Source of the DNA: QHXQ01 sp036389375
Lineage (GTDB): Bacteria > Acidobacteriota > Blastocatellia > Pyrinomonadales > Pyrinomonadaceae
Direction: 5' to 3'
Length of the DNA stretch: 6,309 bases
NCBI GenBank assembly: GCA_036389375.1
Contig: DASVQA010000021.1
Span: 1 to 6,309, forward strand
This document shows positions 1-4,241 of this stretch, piece by piece. Position 1 is the stretch's first letter, and each line of letters begins with the position of its first letter. The position numbers and the translations under genes were made by a program. The notes below the pieces were generated by a model. The model had not been told where the DNA came from. It was given only the letters and a program-made list of their open reading frames with translations, and ran no database searches.

Positions 1-56
1 TCTGGATGTTCGTCTTCCCGTTGATCTACCTGCTGTCGGTGGATTTCAGTGGCTAA
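1..56 (+). CDS. Probable cytochrome c oxidase subunit III, C-terminal end (partial)
   Basis: Only the last 17 codons and the TAA stop (54-56) are inside the window; the reading frame starts at position 3. The peptide is WMFVFPLIYLLSVDFSG. A Trp followed by an aromatic, aliphatic run containing Phe-Pro-Leu is what the end of the last transmembrane helix of heme-copper oxidase subunit III looks like (typically W-hydrophobic-FP-hydrophobic). The assignment also leans on context, because subunit IV of the same enzyme begins 53 nt downstream and subunits III and IV are normally adjacent. Subunit III is an integral membrane subunit that stabilises the catalytic core; it carries no metal centre. So little sequence is visible that another polytopic membrane protein, such as a polysulfide reductase-type subunit, cannot be excluded. 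Confidence 0.6.
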   Translation, partial: WMFVFPLIYLLSVDFSG

Positions 57-109
57 AGCCGGAGCAAGGGGGCTGAATCTATCAACCAGCAGTGAGGCAC
101 TGAAAACGC

Positions 110-709
110 ATGAGTAGCCGCACCGATTCGTCAAACAGCCAGAAGCAGGACGTGATCTTAAACGCGATCTGCATCCTGTTCGCGCTCATCTTCCTCGCCT
201 TCGCCGTGAAGAATGTGACCAGCGCAGGCAGCTTTCTGACCATTGACAGTCTCTTTATCACCGCCACCATGCTGTTTCTCGCCGGCGTCTTCATGATTCA
301 TCCGGCGCTCTGGGCGCATGAGCACGGGCTGTTCGCGGCCGAGGCTGAAGGCGACGCGCCCGTCGTTGACATGCACTTCGAGGGCACGACCAAGCTGTTT
401 CTGGCCGTGCTTGGCGGGCTGCTCCTATTGACCCTCGTTGAGGTGCTGCTCGCCTACTTTCATGTGCCGCTCGTGATCATGCTGACGATCCTGATCGGCC
501 TGTCCGTCATCAAAGCGGCGCTCATCGTCGCCTATTTCATGCACCTGCGCTTTGAGCGCATGAGTCTGGTGCTGACGCTTGTGCCGATGCTCGTTATCTG
601 CATCTGCCTGTTGTTCATCTTCTTCCCCGACAGCAAACGGCTCCTACACATGCGCACCTATGGCGAGCGGACGCCGGCCCCTACGGCGACGGCTGGCGAG
701 CACGAGTAA
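110..709 (+). CDS. Cytochrome c oxidase subunit IV (caa3-type, prokaryotic COX4), with N-terminal extension
   Basis: This 199-residue membrane protein has five predicted helices, at about residues 14-36, 42-66, 95-117, 120-145 and 151-172. The last three form the prokaryotic subunit IV domain. Its signature is visible in helices 3-4: Glu111 in the first helix of the domain, then VIKAALIVAYFMHLRFE at 133-149, which matches the family's Lys...Phe-Met-His-Leu pattern. Subunit IV is an accessory subunit of aa3/caa3 oxidases that packs against the core and helps assembly or stability. Family members are usually about 100 residues, so the two extra N-terminal helices and the acidic, His-containing linker (about 64-92) are unusual. 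ATG 110 is the natural start; a GTGAGG at 92-97 is a rather distant Shine-Dalgarno candidate. The gene lies just after probable subunit III, as expected for a cox operon. The family call is strong; the role of the extension is unknown. Confidence 0.88.
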   Translation: MSSRTDSSNSQKQDVILNAICILFALIFLAFAVKNVTSAGSFLTIDSLFITATMLFLAGVFMIHPALWAHEHGLFAAEAEGDAPVVDMHFEGTTKLFLAVLGGLLLLTLVEVLLAYFHVPLVIMLTILIGLSVIKAALIVAYFMHLRFERMSLVLTLVPMLVICICLLFIFFPDSKRLLHMRTYGERTPAPTATAGEHE

Positions 710-712
710 TTT

Positions 713-961
713 ATGCGAAGGCGCGGCTGGCAAAACCTGTGCATGCGGGCGCTCGGCTTAACGGGGGCGGTCTTTGCGTCGTGTGCGTCGGCGCTCGCGC
801 AGTGCGCCATGTGCAAAGCCTCTGCGGCGGGGCTTGACGGCGTCGCGGCCCGCCACATGAACGAGGCGATCATGTTGATGGTTTCGCCGCCGGTCGCAAT
901 CTTCTGCGCCTTCATCTATCTCACCTACAAGCATCGTCGGCCGCCCGGCGACGACGAGTGA
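713..961 (+). CDS. Small exported/membrane protein with QCAMCK motif, oxidase-linked, function unknown
   Basis: This 82-residue protein begins 3 nt after the subunit IV stop, so it is very probably co-transcribed. It has a basic N-terminus, a hydrophobic segment (about 13-29) ending ALA-Q, which fits signal peptidase cleavage, then Cys31-x2-Cys34 in QCAMCK directly after it. A conserved-looking stretch (AARHMNEAI, 45-53) leads into a transmembrane helix (about 53-72) containing a Pro-Pro pair, and the short tail ends in acidic residues. The predicted topology puts the CxxC pair outside the cytoplasmic membrane. I recall similar short proteins starting QCAMC(K/R) near oxidase genes in Acidobacteria and Bacteroidetes, always unnamed. 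A role in copper delivery, thiol chemistry or oxidase assembly is inference from the CxxC and the location. ATG 743 is an alternative start but would shorten the basic n-region. Confidence 0.8.
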   Translation: MRRRGWQNLCMRALGLTGAVFASCASALAQCAMCKASAAGLDGVAARHMNEAIMLMVSPPVAIFCAFIYLTYKHRRPPGDDE

Positions 962-987
962 AACCGGCATCTGCGCGCTTAAAAATT

Positions 988-1245
988 ATGGCTGAAGAAC
1001 AGAAGCCCACGGTGGACAACAGGCGCGCGAGCATACGCGGGCGCATCTGTCCGCGTTGCGCCGGCAAGATCATCCCGTCGCTGCGCGCAGTTTACGAAAG
1101 CAAAGACCCCGCAGAGGTCTTTCCGGTCTGGCAGTGCGAACGCTGCGGCTACGAGGAACTGAGCGAGAAGCCAGCCGCCGCCAAAAAGGCCGTCGCACAC
1201 ACCGCGAAGAAGCCGGGTGAATTGCCCCCGGGCGGGAAGGAGTAG
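988..1245 (+). CDS. Small zinc-ribbon protein, function unknown
   Basis: This 85-residue cytoplasmic protein contains one zinc-ribbon-like unit, Cys21-Pro-Arg-Cys24 and Cys50-Glu-Arg-Cys53-Gly-Tyr, separated by 25 residues; the CPRC and CERCGY knuckles are typical of zinc ribbons. The tail (about 60-85) is rich in Ala, Lys and Pro and looks disordered and basic. No catalytic domain is visible, so it may be a protein- or nucleic-acid-interaction module, or a metal-binding helper of the neighbouring oxidase genes; neither is shown by the sequence. The start is uncertain. ATG 988 gives the natural-looking MAEEQKP start 26 nt after the previous stop. An in-frame GTG at 958 would overlap that stop as GTGA, a common translational-coupling arrangement, and add ten residues. 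Neither has a clear Shine-Dalgarno sequence. The palindromic heptad repeat begins 2 nt after the TAG stop. Confidence 0.78.
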   Translation: MAEEQKPTVDNRRASIRGRICPRCAGKIIPSLRAVYESKDPAEVFPVWQCERCGYEELSEKPAAAKKAVAHTAKKPGELPPGGKE

Positions 1246-1247
1246 AG

Positions 1248-1321
1248 AGCAGAGGTCAGAGGTTAGAGGTCAGTAACAGACCGAAGCACTGACCTCCGAC
1301 CTCTAACCTCTGACCTCTGCT
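1248..1321. repeat. Heptad-based palindromic repeat / long hairpin
   Basis: The whole gap between the zinc-ribbon stop and the DUF420 start is a palindrome. The left arm (1248-1274) is built of 7-bp units of the form AGAGGTY (AGAGGTC, AGAGGTT, AGAGGTC, then AGT). The right arm (1288-1321) is its reverse complement with one extra unit (ACCTCCG type). Positions 1248-1271 pair perfectly with 1298-1321 over 24 bp. Alternatively 27 bp can pair with a 7-nt bulge around a 13-nt loop (1275-1287). The hairpin is followed by TTTT (1321-1324), then ATG. It may be a dispersed repetitive element of the intergenic palindromic kind, and in RNA it may act as a terminator or leader structure. The structure is directly seen; its function is not. 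Confidence 0.92.
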
Positions 1322-1324
1322 TTT

Positions 1325-1750
1325 ATGGGCTACGACACGCTCCCGCATCTGAACGCCGTGCTGAACGCGACGAGCGGCGTGCTGCTGCTGACCGGCTTCT
1401 TCTTGATCCGGCAGCGCCGCGTCAAGGCGCATCTGACCTGTATGCTCGCGGCGCTCGCGGCGTCGGTCGTCTTTCTGGCCTCTTATCTCGTCTACCACGC
1501 GCAGCACGGCACGACCCGCTTTACCGGGCAGGGCGCGGCCCGCCCCGTCTATTTCTTCATCCTGACAACGCACACCGTCTTGGCCGTCGTCATTGTGCCG
1601 CTCATTGCTGTCACGCTCAGACGCGCGCTCGGCGGCGACTACGGCCGACACATGCGCATCGCGCGTTGGACGTTTCCGCTCTGGCTCTACGTCTCAATCA
1701 CGGGCGTGTTGGTCTACCTCATGCTCTATCAACTCTATCCGGCTCGCTAG
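1325..1750 (+). CDS. DUF420 family membrane protein (CtaM/YozB-like oxidase assembly factor)
   Basis: This 141-residue protein has four predicted helices, at about 9-28, 37-57, 77-98 and 117-137. It carries the DUF420 pattern: LPHLNAVLN near the N-terminus (His8), a His after the first helix (His36), SYLVYH (His58), His83 in helix 3, and HMRIARWTFPLWLYVSITG (His109) into helix 4. In Firmicutes, members of this family (CtaM, YozB) are needed for function of aa3-type terminal oxidases; the conserved histidines suggest heme or metal handling. Location after cox genes supports the same role here. The ATG at 1325 lies 3 nt after the palindrome. In the same frame an upstream TAA occurs at 1304-1306 and no ATG, GTG or TTG lies between, so this start is nearly forced, and it lacks a Shine-Dalgarno sequence. 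The length is normal for the family. Confidence 0.9.
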   Translation: MGYDTLPHLNAVLNATSGVLLLTGFFLIRQRRVKAHLTCMLAALAASVVFLASYLVYHAQHGTTRFTGQGAARPVYFFILTTHTVLAVVIVPLIAVTLRRALGGDYGRHMRIARWTFPLWLYVSITGVLVYLMLYQLYPAR

Positions 1751-1775
1751 GGCCCGCACCGGAAGCGCCCAACGT

Positions 1776-2660
1776 ATGACGGAGAACAACGGCCATCATC
1801 AGACGCGACCCGCGCCGCCTGCGCCGAGCTTTGCGCGCCGTCGTTCGCCGTGGCCGTTGGTCGTCGTCGCGGCGCTCCTCATCATCGTGCCGTTTATCTT
1901 CTGGTACGGCACGTGGTTCGGCCGGCCGTTGAGCGATGCGGAGATTGAAAAGTATCTGCGCGATGAGGCGAACCCGCGCCACGAGCAGCATGCGCTGGCG
2001 CAGATCGCCGGGCACATGGAGCAGCACGACGCGGACGTGCACCGCTGGTATCCGCAGATCGCCGGCCTCGCGTCGAGCCGGCACGCGGACGTGCGTATGA
2101 CCACCGCATGGGTGATGGGGAAGGATGCGCGTGCGCCGGAGTTTCACGCGGCGCTCGGCCAACTGCTCGCGGATGCAGAGCCGATTGTGCGGCGCAACGC
2201 GGCGCTCGCGCTCGTCCCCGCCAACGATGCGAGCGGGCGCGCGGAACTGCTCGCCATGCTGCGCCCCTACACGTTCAACTCGCCGCGCACGGGGCAACTC
2301 GTTTCGCTGCTCGCGCCGGGCACGCCCGTCAAACGCGACAGCATGCTCGCGCGTATCAGAACGGATGCGGGCGCTGTGGCCGAGATTCGTTCGCCTTTGC
2401 CGGGCCGGATCGCGCAGAGCGCAGTTGCGGTCGGCGCGCAGATCGTTGCGGGGCAACCGCTCGTCACGCTTGCGCCTGATGAAGATAGCGTGCTGAACGC
2501 GCTGGTCGCTTTGCGCTTCGTGGCGACGACGGAGGACTTGCCAGAGATCGAGCGTTACGCGGCAGGCGCGGGGGGGCTGTCGGCGGAGAGCAAAAGAGAA
2601 GCGGCGCTGACAGTCGAAGCCATCAAGCGCCGCGCGGCGGAAAACAATCAGACGAAATAA
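1776..2660 (+). CDS. Membrane-anchored HEAT-repeat protein with lipoyl/biotinyl-like barrel domain
   Basis: Starting at ATG 1776 (GGAAG at 1761-1765 as a weak Shine-Dalgarno), this is a 294-residue protein. A Pro/Arg-rich N-terminus leads to one transmembrane helix (about 26-44). A helical HEAT-like region follows (about 53-163), with the best repeat unit being HADVRMTTAWVMG (103-115) followed by EPIVRRNAALALV (135-147). Residues about 168-235 resemble the two halves of a barrel-sandwich (lipoyl/biotinyl) fold: TGQLVSLLAPGTPVKRDSML, then EIRSPLPGRI...GAQIVAGQPLVTL. The hairpin between the halves reads TDAGAVAEI, where carrier proteins have MKM or DKA, so there is no lysine to modify. The barrel is therefore probably structural, as in HlyD-type adaptors. 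A helical tail ends the protein. The domain calls are by eye and the function is unknown. Position 25 nt after the DUF420 gene suggests a linked membrane-complex or assembly role. The open frame extends upstream to 1593, but that part overlaps the DUF420 gene and is not expected to be translated. Confidence 0.82.
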   Translation: MTENNGHHQTRPAPPAPSFARRRSPWPLVVVAALLIIVPFIFWYGTWFGRPLSDAEIEKYLRDEANPRHEQHALAQIAGHMEQHDADVHRWYPQIAGLASSRHADVRMTTAWVMGKDARAPEFHAALGQLLADAEPIVRRNAALALVPANDASGRAELLAMLRPYTFNSPRTGQLVSLLAPGTPVKRDSMLARIRTDAGAVAEIRSPLPGRIAQSAVAVGAQIVAGQPLVTLAPDEDSVLNALVALRFVATTEDLPEIERYAAGAGGLSAESKREAALTVEAIKRRAAENNQTK

Positions 2661-2664
2661 GAGC

Positions 2665-3033
2665 TTAAGGCGCAGATGCCGGAGCATCCGGCAGGACGAT
2701 GCCGTGCGCGGCTTCCCAGTCAGCGGTCGGCACCATCTCAATCGCGTCCCACGGACAACCGTCGAGGAACGCGCCCTCCGGCCCCTTGCTGATGCACTTC
2801 TGACAACCGATACAGAGTTCCGGGTCAACCTCTATGCGCCCGAATGGCGGATGGTCTTCGTCGGGCACCCAGAACATGCAGGCCTCAATCGGGCAATACT
2901 CGATGCACGCGGGCGAGCCGGAGCAGCCGGTGCAGCAGTCGGTCGTAATGGCCAGTATGCGCGGCTTCTTCTTCCGCGCGGCTTTCCCGTCGCCGACCGA
3001 CATGGGCCAATGTTTTTCGATGACTTCAATCAT
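2665..3033 (-). CDS. Ferredoxin-like protein with two [4Fe-4S] cluster motifs
   Basis: This 122-residue soluble protein has two Cys groups. The first is Cys34-x2-Cys37-x5-Cys43-x3-Cys47-Pro (CTGCSGSPACIEYCP). The second is Cys74-x2-Cys77-x2-Cys80, then a 12-residue insertion and Cys93-Pro. Each can hold one cubane cluster, exchanging the final Cys between clusters as in bacterial-type dicluster ferredoxins. Extra cysteines at 33 and 52 have no obvious ligand role. Such proteins carry single electrons between redox enzymes in the cytoplasm; the partner is not identifiable here. The N-terminal 25 residues are basic and the C-terminus is Ala/Pro-rich. The ATG at 3033 has a good GGGGAT Shine-Dalgarno about 7 nt upstream. 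The gene converges on the HEAT/barrel gene with 4 nt between the stops and diverges from the stress-protein gene, so it is a separate transcription unit. Confidence 0.88.
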   Translation of the reverse strand: MIEVIEKHWPMSVGDGKAARKKKPRILAITTDCCTGCSGSPACIEYCPIEACMFWVPDEDHPPFGRIEVDPELCIGCQKCISKGPEGAFLDGCPWDAIEMVPTADWEAAHGIVLPDAPASAP

Positions 3034-3076
3034 GCTTTATCCCCGTCTGCTTCGCGCCGGAATGACGTGCGCCGCT

Positions 3077-3106
3077 ACTTTAACACGTCGCCGGCATCAG
3101 CCTCAA
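3077..3106 (-). promoter_or_regulatory. Candidate sigma70-type promoter for the ferredoxin-like gene
   Basis: Read on the minus strand, TTGAGG (3101-3106) and TAAAGT (3077-3082) are separated by 18 bp. Each matches four of six consensus positions. It lies about 44 bp upstream of the ferredoxin ATG. In GC-rich DNA such matches are informative but not conclusive. Confidence 0.33.
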
Positions 3107-3157
3107 TGCTGGTGTGCGCCGGCTGAGTGTTTGCTGGTCTCAGCCTGCGCCGGTTCA

Positions 3158-3166
3158 TGATAGAAT
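3158..3166 (+). promoter_or_regulatory. Candidate extended -10 promoter for the stress-protein gene
   Basis: TGA-TAGAAT at 3158-3166 fits an extended -10 element (TGn followed by a TATAAT-like hexamer with five of six matches). It sits in the divergent gap and no convincing -35 lies 16-18 bp upstream; TTGCTG at 3131-3136 is too far away. If used, the transcript would have a leader of roughly 105 nt before the ATG at 3280. Confidence 0.4.
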
Positions 3167-3279
3167 CGCGGCCCAATTAAGTCTTCTTCAGTAGTCGGTT
3201 TGATTCTTGGAGACGTGACGGTCGAGGAAAGGCGACCGGCAGCCGTCTGCTTCTGGCGGCGGCGCAAACGATTGACCGG

Positions 3280-4062
3280 ATGAAAACTGTGGCTGGTATC
3301 TTCAACGCACGGGCGGACGCCGAGCAAGCCGTCGAGCAACTGCGCTCGCTAGGGCTGGCGGAGAATAACATCTCGCTGCTGACGCCCGGCACGACGCCCG
3401 AAGAATTGGACGAGCGCGTGCCAACGACCGAGACGGAACAGCCGGGCATGGGCACGGCCTTTGGCACGGTCGCCGGGGGCGCGATAGGCATTGCGGGCGG
3501 GCTGCATCTGGGGTCGGCGCTGGCGAGTCTGCTCGTGCCCGGTGTCGGGCCTGTGCTGGCGATTGGGCTGGTCGGCGCGGCGCTCTTTGGCGCGGGCGGC
3601 GCGGCGGCGGGCGCTGCCGCCGGCAGCAAGGTCGAAGAGAACATCGCAACCGGGTTGCCGCACGACGAGCTGTTCGTCTACGAAGACGCATTGCGCCAGG
3701 GGCGCACGGTCGTCATCGCCGTCGCGGACACAGACGAGCAGGGCGAGGCGGCGCAGCATGCGTTTGCGCAGGCCGGCGCGGAGACCGTCGATGCGGCGCG
3801 CGATGAATGGTGGATCGGGCTGCGCGACGCGGAAGCCGAAGCGTACACGGGCGCGGGCGGCGACTTTAAGAGCGATGAGCCACTCTTCCGGCGCGGCTTC
3901 GAGGCGGCGCTCCATCCACAGGCGCGCGGCACGGCCTACGGGAATGCGGCGGAGCGGCTGCGCGCCAGCTACGGCGACGCGGCCGAACAGGAAGCGTTCC
4001 GGCGCGGCTACGAGCGCGGGCAAGCCTATCACGCGAGTTTGCGGGAGCGGCCTCAGGGTTGA
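3280..4062 (+). CDS. General-stress-type protein with glycine-zipper segment
   Basis: This 260-residue protein has three parts. Residues 1-34 (KTVAGIFNARADAEQAVEQL...NNISLL) match the start of the YflT/general-stress-protein-17M-type domain, a ferredoxin-like half with the AE-AV--L pattern. Residues 56-116 are a hydrophobic Gly/Ala-rich stretch (GTVAGGAIGIAGG, LLVPGVGPVLAIG, GAGGAAAGAAAG) typical of glycine-zipper, membrane-inserting segments. Residues 127-171 (HDELFVYEDALRQGRTVVIAVAD) look like the second half of the alpha/beta fold. The C-terminal tail carries two similar motifs, FRRGFEAA (203-210) and FRRGYERG (240-247). Proteins of this build are often stress-induced, and no biochemical activity is established. 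The ATG at 3280 has no strong Shine-Dalgarno. A TTG-started small gene overlaps its stop, suggesting translational coupling. Confidence 0.8.
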   Translation: MKTVAGIFNARADAEQAVEQLRSLGLAENNISLLTPGTTPEELDERVPTTETEQPGMGTAFGTVAGGAIGIAGGLHLGSALASLLVPGVGPVLAIGLVGAALFGAGGAAAGAAAGSKVEENIATGLPHDELFVYEDALRQGRTVVIAVADTDEQGEAAQHAFAQAGAETVDAARDEWWIGLRDAEAEAYTGAGGDFKSDEPLFRRGFEAALHPQARGTAYGNAAERLRASYGDAAEQEAFRRGYERGQAYHASLRERPQG

Positions 4063-4226
4063 AAGACACGCTGCTCAGCATCGGCCTGCTCGTCGCCATC
4101 CTCGGCATCAGCGCGCTCATCACGCAATGGTTCGCGCGCACGATGTACAAAAGCTGCACGGGCTGCGGCACGCTCAACGCAAAGCGCCGCACGCACTGTC
4201 GCGCCTGCGGGCAGGCGCTCCCCTGA
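4059..4226 (+). CDS. 55-residue single-helix zinc-ribbon membrane protein
   Basis: This short frame runs from TTG 4059 to TGA 4224-4226. The TTG overlaps the upstream stop as TTGA, and GGGAG (4043-4047) lies 11 nt before it. The peptide has a hydrophobic helix (about 5-24, LLSIGLLVAILGISALITQW) followed by a short treble-clef or zinc-ribbon-like unit, Cys33-x2-Cys36 ... Cys47-x2-Cys50 (CTGCGTLNAKRRTHCRACGQ), ending QALP. Four correctly paired cysteines plus a clean membrane segment in so short a frame make chance unlikely. By the positive-inside rule, the basic ribbon is probably cytoplasmic. Small helix-plus-zinc-ribbon proteins are common and mostly uncharacterised. It sits between the stress-type gene and the M14 peptidase gene, 15 nt before the latter, so all three are probably co-transcribed. 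There is no ATG start; the internal Met29 would lose the helix. Confidence 0.72.
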   Translation: MKDTLLSIGLLVAILGISALITQWFARTMYKSCTGCGTLNAKRRTHCRACGQALP

Positions 4227-4241
4227 GCGGTCGGCAAAGGG

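Larger units (their letters stand above)
3034..3279. other. Divergent intergenic region with small repeats
   Basis: This 246-nt stretch separates two divergent genes and must hold both promoters. Besides the candidates listed separately, it contains a 7-bp inverted repeat (GGCTGAG 3121-3127 and CTCAGCC 3139-3145, 11-nt loop). It also has a direct repeat of TGCGCCGG (3115-3122 and 3146-3153), spaced 31 bp or about three helical turns. In the presumed leader of the + strand gene, GGTCG (3220-3224) can pair with CGACC (3233-3237). I see no tRNA, and no riboswitch that I recognise. Confidence 0.5.

Noticed and set aside
1111..1119. GCAGAGGTC inside the zinc-ribbon gene resembling one unit of the heptad repeat
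   Set aside because: A single nine-base match within a coding codon series is expected by chance and is not part of the array.
1593..1775. Upstream extension of the HEAT/barrel frame to an ATG at 1593
   Set aside because: It overlaps the well-supported DUF420 gene in another frame; the extra residues are Ser/Arg/Thr-rich shadow sequence. ATG 1776 gives a sensible N-terminus before the membrane helix.
1719..2828. Long minus-strand open frame of 369 codons antisense to the HEAT/barrel gene
   Set aside because: The product is extremely Arg-rich with no recognisable domain, spans several genes and their gaps, and is what GC-rich coding DNA gives on the opposite strand.
3215..3283. Possible 22-codon leader peptide (GTG start) whose stop overlaps ATG 3280 as ATGA
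   Set aside because: The only Shine-Dalgarno-like GGAG is 2 nt from the GTG, too close. The peptide has no notable residue run for attenuation, and such short frames are common by chance.
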